Source: Clostridium mobile
Lineage (GTDB): Bacteria > Bacillota > Clostridia > Clostridiales > Clostridiaceae
DNA: 64,000 bases
Reading direction: 5' to 3'
Assembly (NCBI RefSeq): GCF_018918285.1
Contig: NZ_JAHLQF010000004.1
Coordinates: 372,001-436,000 of the forward strand
In this document: one piece after another, positions 39,607 through 48,564 of the stretch
How positions within the stretch are numbered: the first letter of the stretch is position 1
Layout of the letters: each line of letters opens with the position of its first letter
Made by a program: the position numbers and the translations under genes
The notes under the pieces: model-generated
What the model was told of the DNA's origin: nothing
The model's database searches: none
The model's input: the letters and a program-made list of their open reading frames with translations, nothing else

Positions 39607-40182
39607 TTATTTACCTGTATTAAAATCTACTTTAGGTACTTCCTTAGCTCCTTCAGTTGCCTTGTAATATTCTTTTTCTTCAAATCTAAAGATTGAAGCT
39701 ACTATTGAGTTAGGAAACTTTACTATTTTACTATTATACTCAGCTACAGCAGCATTATAGTCTTTTCTAGATATATTTATTCTATTCTCTGTTCCTTCTA
39801 ATTGAACCATTAAACTTCTGAAGTTCTCATTGGACTTAAGTTCAGGATAACTCTCTACTACTACAAGTAACCTTGAAAGAGCACCTGATAATTCGCTATC
39901 TGCATTAGCTCTTTCATTTATAGTATTAGCTCCTCCAAGCTTTGCTCTAGCATTTGTTACATCTGCAAGAACTTCTTGCTCCTGTTTTGCAAATCCTTTA
40001 ACTGTCTCAACTAAATTAGGGATTAAATCTGATCTCCTTTGAAGATCACTATCTATATTTGATTCAGCAGTTTTAACCTTCTGATCTAAGGCTACCATAC
40101 TATTATAGCTTGATATAACTGGAGCTATTAGTAATATCAGCACTCCAATTACTATAAGTATATTTCTTAATGTTTTATTCAT
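39607..40182 (-). CDS. lemA: LemA family protein
   Basis: A 191-residue LemA protein with an N-terminal membrane helix (about 7-24) and a helical outer domain. The motifs [20 protein letters not shown] and [20 protein letters not shown] are conserved in the family. Its role is unknown. It is the first gene of a two-gene operon with the TPM protein. AAAGGAGG lies before ATG 40182. Confidence 0.93.
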   Translation of the reverse strand: MNKTLRNILIVIGVLILLIAPVISSYNSMVALDQKVKTAESNIDSDLQRRSDLIPNLVETVKGFAKQEQEVLADVTNARAKLGGANTINERANADSELSGALSRLLVVVESYPELKSNENFRSLMVQLEGTENRINISRKDYNAAVAEYNSKIVKFPNSIVASIFRFEEKEYYKATEGAKEVPKVDFNTGK

Positions 40183-40318
40183 TCATATGCCTCCTTTAAG
40201 TACCTATTAAGATATTATAATATATTTTACTTTAAAAAATACCTTTACTTCAAGAATATAATATTTATTTAATAATAATTTAATGTTATGTTTATATTAT
40301 CATAAGGGAGGGATTTAT

Positions 40319-41560
40319 ATGATCGCAGAAATAATCTCTATAGGAACTGAAATTTTATTAGGAGATATTTTAAACACTAATGCTGAGTATTTATCTAAAA
40401 GATTAGCCAATTTAGGTGTTTATCTTTATCATCAATCCGTGGTAGGAGATAATGCTAAAAGATTAGAAGATGAATTGGAAAGAGCTTTTAGTCGTTCAGA
40501 TTTAGTTATAACTACTGGAGGTCTAGGCCCTACTAAGGATGATCTCACTAAAGAAATAGGAGCAGAGTATTTTAATATATCTATGGAGCTTCATGAAGAA
40601 TCTTATATAAAATTAACTGAGTATTTTAAAAAACAAAATAGAGAACTTACAGAAAACAATATAAAACAAGCGTATTTCCCAGTAGGTTCTATAATACTTC
40701 CTAACCATTTTGGAACTGCTCCAGGATGTATAATAAATAAAAACGATAAAATCTTAATACTACTTCCTGGTCCTCCAAAAGAAAATATACCTATGTTTGA
40801 AAACTATGTTGTACCTTATATTAATAAACTTTCTAATAATACATTGATATCTAAAACCTTAAGAATTTGTGGCATGGGAGAATCCATGGTGGCAACAAAA
40901 ATAAATAATATAATCGATAACCAGTCTAATCCAACAGTGGCCCCCTATGCAAAAGATAATGAGGTTACATTGAGAATAACTGCTAAAGCTAATAATAAAG
41001 AGGAGGGGGAAAAACTTATAGCTCCTGTTGAAAATGAAATAAGAAATATATTAGGTGACAATATATATGGTATTAATGAAGATACATTAGAAGGGGTAGT
41101 AGGTGAAATACTTATAGAAAACAATTTAACTATATCTGTAGCTGAGTCTTGTACGGGAGGACTCCTTTGCGGAAAATTAGTAAACTATCCAGGCATATCA
41201 AAGGTCTTGATAGAAGGATGTGTAACCTATAGTAATAGTTCAAAGATGAAGAGACTTGGAGTAAGCAAAAGTACTTTAGATAAATTTGGAGCAGTAAGCG
41301 AAGAAACCGCTAAAGAAATGGCAGAGGGAATAGCTAAAGCTTCTAACTCCAATATAGGAATTTCTGTTACTGGCATAGCTGGTCCTGATGGTGGCACTAC
41401 TGAAAAGCCTGTAGGCTTAGTTTATGTAGGCATATACATAAATGGTGAAACTTTCGTAAAAAAGCTTCACTTATCTGGCAATAGGCAGACTGTTAGAGAA
41501 AGGACTGTAACCTTTGCTTTAGATTGGTTGAGACGACTTTTGAGCAAAATCTCTCTTTGA
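40319..41560 (+). CDS. cinA: CinA: competence/damage-inducible protein with NMN amidohydrolase domain
   Basis: A 413-residue two-domain protein. The N-terminal MoCF-like domain (about 1-170; EIISIGTEILLGDI, TTGGLGPTKDDLT) is an ADP-ribose or nucleotide pyrophosphatase in known members. The C-terminal CinA domain (about 250-410; VAESCTGGLLCGKL, VTGIAGPDGGT) deamidates nicotinamide mononucleotide. Together they recycle pyridine nucleotides. Start ATG 40319 has AAGGGAGGG six bases upstream; the upstream frame to 40283 is ignored. Divergent from lemA. Confidence 0.95.
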   Translation: MIAEIISIGTEILLGDILNTNAEYLSKRLANLGVYLYHQSVVGDNAKRLEDELERAFSRSDLVITTGGLGPTKDDLTKEIGAEYFNISMELHEESYIKLTEYFKKQNRELTENNIKQAYFPVGSIILPNHFGTAPGCIINKNDKILILLPGPPKENIPMFENYVVPYINKLSNNTLISKTLRICGMGESMVATKINNIIDNQSNPTVAPYAKDNEVTLRITAKANNKEEGEKLIAPVENEIRNILGDNIYGINEDTLEGVVGEILIENNLTISVAESCTGGLLCGKLVNYPGISKVLIEGCVTYSNSSKMKRLGVSKSTLDKFGAVSEETAKEMAEGIAKASNSNIGISVTGIAGPDGGTTEKPVGLVYVGIYINGETFVKKLHLSGNRQTVRERTVTFALDWLRRLLSKISL

Positions 41561-41565
41561 TGGAG

Positions 41566-41607
41566 AATTGAGAGTTGAAAAGGTCTATAAATCTTCAACT
41601 CTCAATT
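41566..41607. repeat. 14-bp inverted repeat between convergent cinA and nth
   Basis: AATTGAGAGTTGAA (41566-41579) pairs with TTCAACTCTCAATT (41594-41607), 14-nt loop. It is placed as a terminator for both convergent genes but has poor U-runs. Its core resembles the repeats at 18451-18485 and the TTAACTTTTAACTCTTAACT-like tract near 60257-60279, suggesting a short dispersed element. Confidence 0.55.
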
Positions 41608-41615
41608 GTTAACTT

Positions 41616-42251
41616 TTAATCTTCAATCAAAGAAAAGTATTCACAATAAGGAGCTATAGGACACTCCTCACATTTAGGTCTTCTAGCAACACATATATTT
41701 CTTCCATGCCATATTAAAAAATGATGGGTATCGCTCCATAATTCTCTAGGTATGTTATTCATAAGTTCTTGCTCAACAGCTTCAGGAGTTTTTCCCTTAG
41801 TTATTCCTATTCTGTTTGATACTCTAAACACATGAGTATCTACAGCTATTGCTGGAATACCAAAGGCGTTAGATAACACTACATTTGCAGTTTTTCTACC
41901 TACTCCAGGTAATCTTATTAAATCCTCCATGGTATTGGGTACTTCCCCTTCATATTCTTTTATTAACTCCCTTGAAGTCTTTAATATATTTTTGCTTTTA
42001 CTTTTATATAGTCCACAAGTTTTTATTTTTTCCCCTAATTCTTCTTCTGATAAAGATACCATTTTTTCCGGAGTATTATATTCTTTAAATAACTCTTCTG
42101 TTACAATGTTTACTCTAACATCAGTACATTGAGCTGACAGTATGGTGGCTATTAAAAGTTCATAAGAAGAATTAAAATTAAGTGCACACCTTGCATTAGG
42201 ATAAGTATGCTTTAATATATCTAATATTTTATCTATTCTATCATTATCCAT
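41616..42251 (-). CDS. nth: endonuclease III
   Basis: A 211-residue DNA glycosylase/AP lyase for oxidised pyrimidines. The helix-hairpin-helix LPGVGRKTANVV holds the catalytic lysine and VDTHVFRV the catalytic aspartate. The [4Fe-4S] loop has the exact C-X6-C-X2-C-X5-C pattern (CVARRPKCEECPIAPYC). Start ATG 42251 has AGTGGGTG upstream. Confidence 0.96.
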   Translation of the reverse strand: MDNDRIDKILDILKHTYPNARCALNFNSSYELLIATILSAQCTDVRVNIVTEELFKEYNTPEKMVSLSEEELGEKIKTCGLYKSKSKNILKTSRELIKEYEGEVPNTMEDLIRLPGVGRKTANVVLSNAFGIPAIAVDTHVFRVSNRIGITKGKTPEAVEQELMNNIPRELWSDTHHFLIWHGRNICVARRPKCEECPIAPYCEYFSLIED

Positions 42252-42357
42252 TACTTATCACCCACTTTTAAATAAAAATTTAGTTTTAGAAAACATCACT
42301 AGAGTATAAATTTGGATGAAGTTCATTTATAGAACCTCATCCTTACATTCTTATATA

Positions 42358-43068
42358 TTACCTGTTATCTAATTTATATACTCCTTGATATTCCTCTGGT
42401 AAAAGGGAGGCTATACTATACATAAAATGATTAAGTGTTCTTTCTTCATATTTATGCTTATCTTCTCCACTCTCTCTATTAGGTACCTCTATAGGCTTCC
42501 CAATTATCACTTTAACCTTTGCATGTTGGAATTTTTCAGAGCCCATATCACTTTCATTTATAGGCAAAAGCTTTTCCGTACCTGTCATAGCCATGGGCAC
42601 AACAGTTGCTCTTGATAGTTTTTGTATCAAAACTACACCTTTTTTCCCTTCTATCATACTTCCTACTCTACTTCTAGTTCCTTCTGGAAAAATTAAAACA
42701 TTATTATCCCCTTTTAGAGTTTTTACAATGCTAGAAATCGCTTCCTTATCCGCTGTATTAGGTTTTATTGAAATGGTTTTTGTTATTTTTATACCTAAAC
42801 TGGTTAATGGATTATCAGAAAGTTTTACTCCTGCTACAAATGTTAAATCTTGATCTTTTAATACCTCATTTATAACTAAAGCATCAGAATTGCTTAAGTG
42901 ATTGCATATAAATAAAATTGGTTTTTTTACATCTTTTAAATTTTCTAATCCTTCTACTTCTATATCTGCATATTTATTTAAATATCCTGCTAATATTTTT
43001 TTAGCAATATATACTACTACCCCTTCTGGAAGATATGAAATTAATTTAGCCAATTTGGGAGAAATCAT
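42358..43068 (-). CDS. plsC: 1-acyl-sn-glycerol-3-phosphate acyltransferase
   Basis: A 236-residue membrane-associated acyltransferase. The catalytic HX4D motif is NHLSNSD, the phosphate-binding motif is FPEGTRSR, and VVPMAMTGTE forms block IV. It would make phosphatidic acid from lysophosphatidic acid. Frame opens at 43086, but ATG 43068 has AAGGTGGAG five bases upstream. An imperfect hairpin (GGATGAAGTTC 42314-42324 with GAACCTCATCC 42332-42342) follows as a probable terminator. Confidence 0.92.
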   Translation of the reverse strand: MISPKLAKLISYLPEGVVVYIAKKILAGYLNKYADIEVEGLENLKDVKKPILFICNHLSNSDALVINEVLKDQDLTFVAGVKLSDNPLTSLGIKITKTISIKPNTADKEAISSIVKTLKGDNNVLIFPEGTRSRVGSMIEGKKGVVLIQKLSRATVVPMAMTGTEKLLPINESDMGSEKFQHAKVKVIIGKPIEVPNRESGEDKHKYEERTLNHFMYSIASLLPEEYQGVYKLDNR

Positions 43069-43114
43069 AGATGCTCCACCTTTCATAAAAAATTATATAA
43101 TTAAATTATAGTTT

Positions 43115-44098
43115 CTAAAGCTCTAAAAGTCTATTATAATAATCCTTTAAATAAGGTGAGCTAATATCTTTAACTAAATTTGGGTCAAATTTACCATCTA
43201 TAAAAGCATTTATCATGGCATTTCTAATTATAATATTTTTTCCCCTCCACCCACTAGAAGTCAGTCTGTACTTTTCTTTAAATGCTTTATTATCCAATTT
43301 TATCAATTCTTCTATATTAGGACTTTCCATAAAAGGAAAAGGCTTAAATTCTTTAATATTTGATTCAATAACTTTTCTGTTATGTGGACATACTGTTTGG
43401 CAGGTATCACATCCAAATAATCTACCATTCAATAACCCAAACCATTCTTTTTCAATATTTTTCTTCTGAGTGATGTAGGATAAACAAATGTTTGAATTGC
43501 TAATGCCTTCCTTTATAGATTTAGTTGGGCAAGCTTTTAAACATAAATCACAATCACCACACTTAGATGGTATTTTTTCATCTTCCTCTAGTTCTAAGTC
43601 TGTGATTATCTCTCCTAAAAACACAAAAGAACCATATTTTTCTGTTATTATCATATTATTTTTACCTATAAAACCTACACCACATAAATTAGCAATGTAT
43701 CTTTCTGGCAATGGATTACTATCGACAAAATATATAGAGTTACCTCCTAACTCAGAAATATATTCACATATTTGCTTCAGGTAATTTGTTACTACCTTGT
43801 GATAATCTTGTCCTAGTGTATACTTAGAAAAATAAACATGATCTGTAGTATTTTCATCATTAAATAGATAGGGGAATGCTATAGAAATAATGCTTTTTCC
43901 CCCTTCTAAAAAGCTTTCTAAATTTATTCTAGATTCAATATCCTGGCTTTCAAACTCATTTTCTAATTCATTATTTTTTCTATATATAAGATGTTCCTCT
44001 AACTCCGTCAATCTTCTAATAGACGTAACCCCTAGAGTGTCTAGACCTAAGGACTTACAGAAGTTTACTATCTTTTCTTTCTTTTCTTTGTTATTCAT
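43115..44098 (-). CDS. queG: epoxyqueuosine reductase QueG
   Basis: A 327-residue iron-sulfur, cobalamin-dependent enzyme for the last step of queuosine synthesis in tRNA. Two [4Fe-4S] sets are visible: CGDCDLCLKACPTKS and, near residue 240, CDTCQTVCPHN. GVGFIGKNNMII is a family motif. This form ends soon after the cluster domain, lacking the HEAT-like C-terminal repeats of longer versions. GGAGAAAG precedes ATG 44098. It follows the cysE stretch closely on minus. Confidence 0.93.
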   Translation of the reverse strand: MNNKEKKEKIVNFCKSLGLDTLGVTSIRRLTELEEHLIYRKNNELENEFESQDIESRINLESFLEGGKSIISIAFPYLFNDENTTDHVYFSKYTLGQDYHKVVTNYLKQICEYISELGGNSIYFVDSNPLPERYIANLCGVGFIGKNNMIITEKYGSFVFLGEIITDLELEEDEKIPSKCGDCDLCLKACPTKSIKEGISNSNICLSYITQKKNIEKEWFGLLNGRLFGCDTCQTVCPHNRKVIESNIKEFKPFPFMESPNIEELIKLDNKAFKEKYRLTSSGWRGKNIIIRNAMINAFIDGKFDPNLVKDISSPYLKDYYNRLLEL

Positions 44099-44130
44099 TC
44101 TACTTTCTCCAAAAATATATTTTCTATTTC

Positions 44131-44649
44131 TTAATCTTCATGTCCAACCAACTTTGCAGGTATACCTACTGCTGTATAGTTAGCTGGAATATCTTTTAGC
44201 ACTACAGCATTAGCGCCAATTTTCGAATTATCACCCAGAGTAATTGGTCCTAATACCTTTGCTCCACTTCCTATTGTAACATTATTGCCAACAGTTGGAT
44301 GTCTTTTGCCTTTATTCTTTCCTGTTCCACCTAAAGTAACACCATGATACATTATTACATTATCACCTATTTCTGCCGTTTCTCCTATTACTACACCCAT
44401 TCCATGATCTATAAATAAACCTTTACCTATTTTGGCCCCTGGATGTATTTCTATACCTGTAAAATGCCTTGATAATTGTGACACTAGTCGTGCTAAGAAA
44501 AACATTTTGCGTTTATAAAAAAAGTTAGCAATTCTATGATTTATAACAGCATGAATGCTAGGATATAATAAAAAAACTTCTAATCTATTTCTCGCTGCGG
44601 GATCATTTTTCATAATAGAGTCTATATCATACTTAATATTTTTAAACAT
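44131..44649 (-). CDS. cysE: serine O-acetyltransferase (short EpsC type)
   Basis: A 172-residue left-handed beta-helix acetyltransferase making O-acetylserine for cysteine synthesis. [20 protein letters not shown] and [10 protein letters not shown] form the N-terminal helical part. [21 protein letters not shown] and the hexapeptide repeats to GIPAKLVG complete it. The open frame to 44700 is not used: ATG 44649 has GGAGGG four bases upstream. A cysteine T-box and a strong promoter precede it, so it is made when charged tRNA-Cys is low. Confidence 0.94.
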   Translation of the reverse strand: MFKNIKYDIDSIMKNDPAARNRLEVFLLYPSIHAVINHRIANFFYKRKMFFLARLVSQLSRHFTGIEIHPGAKIGKGLFIDHGMGVVIGETAEIGDNVIMYHGVTLGGTGKNKGKRHPTVGNNVTIGSGAKVLGPITLGDNSKIGANAVVLKDIPANYTAVGIPAKLVGHED

Positions 44650-44723
44650 AAAACCCTCCATCAATAAATTATATTTAATTAATTTAAATAAATAAAACAT
44701 ATTAAATCATAACTCTGCAAAAA

Positions 44724-45003
44724 CAAAAAACTCCGTCTCAAAAATAGAGACGAAGTAAAATTTTTCGCTATTCCACTCTACAAAAAGTAAAATGTATCAA
44801 TACATTCAAGCACTTATTAAATGCTCTATTACTATAACGGGTAATCCCGATGCAGCCTACTATATTCGGTGCACTACTCCAAAGGGCACTTCACATATAC
44901 TCTCAATAGAAACTCTCTCAGCATAATAAGCTTCCTCTCTGTAAATTACATATATGTTACTTTCCTTCTTCAATGTATTTCCGACTATTTTACTAAGATT
45001 TAT
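44724..45003 (-). promoter_or_regulatory. T-box leader, cysteine type, upstream of cysE
   Basis: A minus-strand leader of about 280 nt. The stem I purine-rich segment AGAGAGGAAGC is at 44940-44930. A UGC (Cys) triplet followed by ACC (44873-44871) occupies the expected specifier position. The T-box sequence AGAGTGGAATAGCG (44779-44766) matches the NCCA-binding bulge region. The terminator ACTTCGTCTC / GAGACGGAGT (44755-44729) ends in a T6 run. Uncharged tRNA-Cys should favour antitermination. Confidence 0.88.
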
Positions 45004-45009
45004 ATAATT

Positions 45010-45037
45010 ATTATATTCTAATCAATGTATTTGTCAA
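45010..45037 (-). promoter_or_regulatory. sigma-A promoter of the cysE T-box transcript
   Basis: TTGACA (45037-45032) and TATAAT (45015-45010) on minus, both perfect, with a 16-nt spacer. Lies just past the end of the sleB-like gene. Confidence 0.8.
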
Positions 45038-45042
45038 CCATT

Positions 45043-45741
45043 TTATTTGCAAAATCTGTGTTTTCCAATAACTTTAATTAAAGGTCTAGACCATATCCAA
45101 CTACTGGTTGCCGTTGCTGGATTAAAATAGTAAACTGCTCCTCCTGAAGGATCCCACCCATTCAAAGCATCATTAGCTGCCTTTATGCTATTTGGTTCCA
45201 TTGCAGCATGTATCTGTCCATCTGCTATAGCTGTAAATGCTCCTGGTTGATATATTACTCCTGCTATGGTATTAGGGAATCTAGAGTCTCTTACTCTATT
45301 TAGCACCACCGCTCCAACGGCTACTTGACCTTCATAAGGCTCACCACGGGCCTCACCATTTATAAGCCTCGCCAGTAACTGAACATCTTGATTAGAGGTA
45401 CCAGGATTACTGCCACCTCCTGTATTCGGATTAATACCCAAAGCGGCTAAAGTAGCACTTCCTACGATTCCATCTACCCCTAATCCATTTTTAGTTTGAA
45501 ATTTTTGTACCGCAAGAAAGGTTTGGTAACCATATATTCCATCTACATTCCCATCATAGTACCCCCAATTTTTGAGTCTCCTTTGTATTTCAGATACAAC
45601 GTCACCTCTTGAACCATAGTAATATGTAATTGCACTTAAAGCTTTATTGTAGGGAGCAAAATATATAATAGCGCTGAAATAGGTCATTAAGGCTACCATC
45701 ATATAGAGAACGATTTTCCTAAAAGAAAAATATTTCTTCAT
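45043..45741 (-). CDS. sleB: SleB-like spore cortex-lytic/cell-wall hydrolase
   Basis: A 232-residue exported protein with an N-terminal signal/anchor (about 10-30). A PG_binding_1 repeat follows (about 45-100; VVSEIQRRLKNWGYYDGNVDG). The C-terminal Hydrolase_2 domain (about 120-232) opens LLARLINGEARGEP, where the glutamate is catalytic in SleB. It has the family's AVYYFNP and GKHRFC ending. SleB-type enzymes are lytic transglycosylases of spore cortex. Short linker with GGGSNPG. GAGGAG lies before ATG 45741. Confidence 0.92.
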   Translation of the reverse strand: MKKYFSFRKIVLYMMVALMTYFSAIIYFAPYNKALSAITYYYGSRGDVVSEIQRRLKNWGYYDGNVDGIYGYQTFLAVQKFQTKNGLGVDGIVGSATLAALGINPNTGGGSNPGTSNQDVQLLARLINGEARGEPYEGQVAVGAVVLNRVRDSRFPNTIAGVIYQPGAFTAIADGQIHAAMEPNSIKAANDALNGWDPSGGAVYYFNPATATSSWIWSRPLIKVIGKHRFCK

Positions 45742-45898
45742 GTTAATACACTCCTCAGTAAATGTTAATTTTTCTTATCTTATTTTTTACCTAAGAGCGT
45801 AAAAAAATACATTTATTTTAATTAAAATTAATAATTTTAATTAAAATAAGTATTCTTACTGCATGGAATAATTAAAAAACATATGGATTCGCAAAATA

Positions 45899-45930
45899 AA
45901 AAATCACTAAAAAATTAATTAGTGATTTTT
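45899..45930 (-). terminator. terminator of the lipid kinase gene
   Basis: A 12-bp A/T-flanked stem (AAAAATCACTAA with TTAGTGATTTTT) with a T-run on minus; the gene's stop codon lies in the loop. Confidence 0.7.
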
Positions 45931-46871
45931 TTTATATCCATTTTGGGTTTTATTAATATTCTATTTCTTTTTTTAGGATTAGGCTTTGTATTTAATGCTC
46001 CTAATATTTCTATTCCGTCTTCTATACATTCTATTGTTAAAGGGAAATCTGGACCTTTCTCTCCATCTATGTCAGTCACTATATCTTCATAACATTCAAT
46101 ATGTAATTTATTTGTTTTAAAATACAATAAATTTGGTACACTTTCTAAGTGATCTCCCTTTAGCATACTTATAAATAATGGCACTAAATCTATAAGCATA
46201 CCCGCTTGAATTATTATTACATCTAACATGCCATCGTCAATTTCAGCCTTATATGCCAGATGTAAGTTGCCAGCGGTCTGACCATTAAAAATTAATATAA
46301 GATACATATCTCCATCATAATTTATCTCATCTGAGGTCACTTTAATTTTTAACTTCCTAAAATTAGGGATTTGCTCTATTCCCTTTACATAATAAGCTAA
46401 TTTCCCCAAATTATTTTTCAGATTTGTATCAGTTTTTTGAGATATATCTGTGAATAAACCCGCACTTGCTACATTGATAAAATATTTATCATTTACTTTT
46501 CCTATATCTATCTTTTTAGGCGTGCTATTTAATATTTGCTCGCAAGCTTCTCCTACATCTATAGGCATTCCTATAAACTTTGCAAAATCATTTGCAGTAC
46601 CTACAGGCAATATTCCAATAGGAAGATCAATGTTTTTTTCTTTAATAAAGTTTACTACGCTATCTACAGTTCCGTCTCCACCTGCAATTAATATATATTT
46701 ATAACTTTTATCTATATCTTCAAAGGCATTCTCCAAAGTATGATTCATACTTATTCTATAAGGTACTATGGTATATCCATACTTTTGATGAATTGCTATA
46801 ATTTTATCTAAATCATCTATAATTAAGTTTTCTCCTGAATATGGATTATAAATAAATTTTACCTTATTCAT
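45915..46871 (-). CDS. YegS/DgkB-type diacylglycerol (lipid) kinase
   Basis: A 318-residue lipid kinase of the DAGK_cat family. The nucleotide-binding loop is AGGDGTVDSVVN. NPYSGE at the N-terminus, GILPVGTANDFAKF and the DGMLDV segment of the C-terminal lobe are typical. It may recycle diacylglycerol to phosphatidic acid, as DgkB does in Bacillus, but YegS relatives have other lipid targets. Start ATG 46871 has TAGGAGAGG. Confidence 0.9.
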   Translation of the reverse strand: MNKVKFIYNPYSGENLIIDDLDKIIAIHQKYGYTIVPYRISMNHTLENAFEDIDKSYKYILIAGGDGTVDSVVNFIKEKNIDLPIGILPVGTANDFAKFIGMPIDVGEACEQILNSTPKKIDIGKVNDKYFINVASAGLFTDISQKTDTNLKNNLGKLAYYVKGIEQIPNFRKLKIKVTSDEINYDGDMYLILIFNGQTAGNLHLAYKAEIDDGMLDVIIIQAGMLIDLVPLFISMLKGDHLESVPNLLYFKTNKLHIECYEDIVTDIDGEKGPDFPLTIECIEDGIEILGALNTKPNPKKRNRILIKPKMDIKKITN

Positions 46872-46950
46872 ATTGAGCCTCTCCTAATTTTCATAATATG
46901 TATATATTATTATAGCACTATACAATATTTATGTCATCAAAAGTATAAAT

Positions 46951-46993
46951 GATAAACGTAAATAGATTAAGTCTAAATCTATTTACGTTTATC
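46951..46993 (-). terminator. 18-bp inverted repeat after the CBS-domain gene
   Basis: GATAAACGTAAATAGATT (46951-46968) pairs perfectly with its complement at 46976-46993, loop of 7. It lies 18 bases past the CBS gene stop. The U-run is weak; it may end transcription from the right. Confidence 0.6.
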
Positions 46994-47011
46994 TCTTAAA
47001 GCCTTAATTTT

Positions 47012-47443
47012 CTACTGTATATTAGGACTACTTGGTTCAGATATATTCGTTAATGTTTCTCCTGCTTTATTTGATAAATTTGGCTCTACTGATAAATCCC
47101 CTAAAGATAGCATTCCAACTAAAGAATTATTCTCCACAACTGGTAGTCTTCTTATTTGTCTTTCACTCATTATTCTAGCAGCTTCTCTTGCCTCTATTTC
47201 TGGACTTACTATTACAGGGTTCGAACTCATTATATTTCTTACAGTTTGTCTTTGAGCATTTTCTCCTTCTGCTGCAGATCTTAAAGCTACATCTCTGTCT
47301 GTTATTATTCCTATTACCTTATCTCCATCACAAATTGGAAGAGAGCCTATATTATGTTCTCTCATCATCTGAGCTGCACGTTCTACAGTATCCTCAGGAG
47401 ATAAAGTTGCTAAACTTTTAGTCATAACATCTTTTACTTTCAT
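47012..47443 (-). CDS. two-CBS-domain protein
   Basis: A 143-residue stand-alone CBS pair (about 7-60 and 72-125). Motifs are MTKSLATLSPEDTVERAAQM, GIITDRDVALR and RRLPVVENNSLVGMLSLGDL. Such proteins sense adenine nucleotides and may regulate an unknown partner. ATG 47443 has GGAGGTG six bases upstream. A short Ser/Pro-rich tail follows the second domain. Monocistronic. Confidence 0.93.
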   Translation of the reverse strand: MKVKDVMTKSLATLSPEDTVERAAQMMREHNIGSLPICDGDKVIGIITDRDVALRSAAEGENAQRQTVRNIMSSNPVIVSPEIEAREAARIMSERQIRRLPVVENNSLVGMLSLGDLSVEPNLSNKAGETLTNISEPSSPNIQ

Positions 47444-47597
47444 AAAAAACACCTCCTAAAATATTTTACCCTTTAATCGCATATAATATTTAAGAAAACT
47501 TAAAGATTAAAATTATCTTAAATCTGCTTAAAAACTTAACGATAATAAGCTATAATGTAGTATAATTAGGTATAAAGTTTTTAGGAGTGATAATCTA

Positions 47598-48110
47598 ATG
47601 CAAAAAAATTCTCTACCAAACTTATTTACTTTTGGTAATTTATGCTGTGGTATTTTATCTTTAATGATGACTTTTCAAGGTAAATATAAAGATGCTTGTT
47701 TATTCATATTATTAGCTGGATTAATGGATAGATATGATGGAAGGGTTGCTAGATATCTACAGGTTAGTAGTGAACTTGGTAAGGAACTTGACTCTCTTGC
47801 AGATTTGGTTTCTTTCGGTGTAGCTCCATCCATATTAGTATTTAATATGCATAATTTTTCCAATCTTGGTTTATTAGGATATTTTTTAGTTCTAATATTT
47901 CCACTGGCAGGAGCATATAGATTAGCTAGGTACAATACAACCGATTTTGATGGAGTCTTTACAGGTGTTCCTATTACCGCAGCCGGTATGTTAATGGCAC
48001 TTTATTCTTTGTTTACCATGAATAAAATTATTAGCCCTGTTCTTACTATAATTTTAGTAGTAATGTTCTCATATCTTATGGTAAGTAAAGTAAAATTTAA
48101 AAAAGTTTAA
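47598..48110 (+). CDS. pssA: CDP-diacylglycerol-serine O-phosphatidyltransferase
   Basis: A 170-residue membrane enzyme making phosphatidylserine. The CDP-alcohol phosphatidyltransferase motif D-X2-D-G-X2-A-R-X8-G-X3-D-X3-D is complete in DRYDGRVARYLQ through GKELDSLAD. About five membrane segments. No phosphatidylserine decarboxylase gene lies next to it. Two TATAAT hexamers (47551 and 47561) lie 30-45 bases upstream; the -35 is unclear. GGAG precedes ATG 47598. Confidence 0.94.
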   Translation: MQKNSLPNLFTFGNLCCGILSLMMTFQGKYKDACLFILLAGLMDRYDGRVARYLQVSSELGKELDSLADLVSFGVAPSILVFNMHNFSNLGLLGYFLVLIFPLAGAYRLARYNTTDFDGVFTGVPITAAGMLMALYSLFTMNKIISPVLTIILVVMFSYLMVSKVKFKKV

Positions 48111-48121
48111 TTTTAAAATAT

Positions 48122-48162
48122 AAAAGACTAACCTTTTGCTCCTATTAGCAAGTTAGTCTTTT
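48122..48162. terminator. bidirectional terminator, pssA / unknown gene
   Basis: AAAAGACTAAC (48122-48132) pairs with GTTAGTCTTTT (48152-48162), with an inner TTTTGCT/AGCAA pairing. It ends convergent transcripts, and the stop of the downstream minus gene lies in the stem. Confidence 0.75.
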
Positions 48163-48482
48163 AATTTTAATTCCTCATCTATTTCTGTTAGTATATATTT
48201 AAGTTGGACCTTAGATTTAAGTATATCTCCTTTTATTTTGCAATAATTAGTATATTCACAAGAACATTGCTCTAAAGTGTCTATTATTTCATCAATTACA
48301 CATCCTAGTTCATTAGCTCTATCAATAGCCTCTCGTACATCTTTCTTTCTAGCTAATGCTATTCCATTTAATTCTCCCGCTCCTCCAATGAGCAGTCTAT
48401 ATGCATTAACTAACTTTGCTAGAAGTTCAGCTAAATTATTTATATCCCCGTAATATCTTTCCACTACTCTTCTATGATTCAT
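48153..48482 (-). CDS. hypothetical helical protein
   Basis: A 109-residue soluble, largely alpha-helical, charged protein with three cysteines close together (EQCSCEYTNYC near residues 80-90). No family was recognised. The coding sequence looks real: good codon use, a start ATG 48482 with a GGTG-type site, and its own terminator. ATG 48482 is preferred over the frame opening at 48494. It stands between pssA (convergent) and the TGS/uridine-kinase-like gene. Confidence 0.65.
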   Translation of the reverse strand: MNHRRVVERYYGDINNLAELLAKLVNAYRLLIGGAGELNGIALARKKDVREAIDRANELGCVIDEIIDTLEQCSCEYTNYCKIKGDILKSKVQLKYILTEIDEELKLKD

Positions 48483-48564
48483 TTTACACACCACATATAA
48501 AACTTAATTTATATTTATCTATATGGAAAGAAATATAATTTTATTACCTATTATATCGATAATA

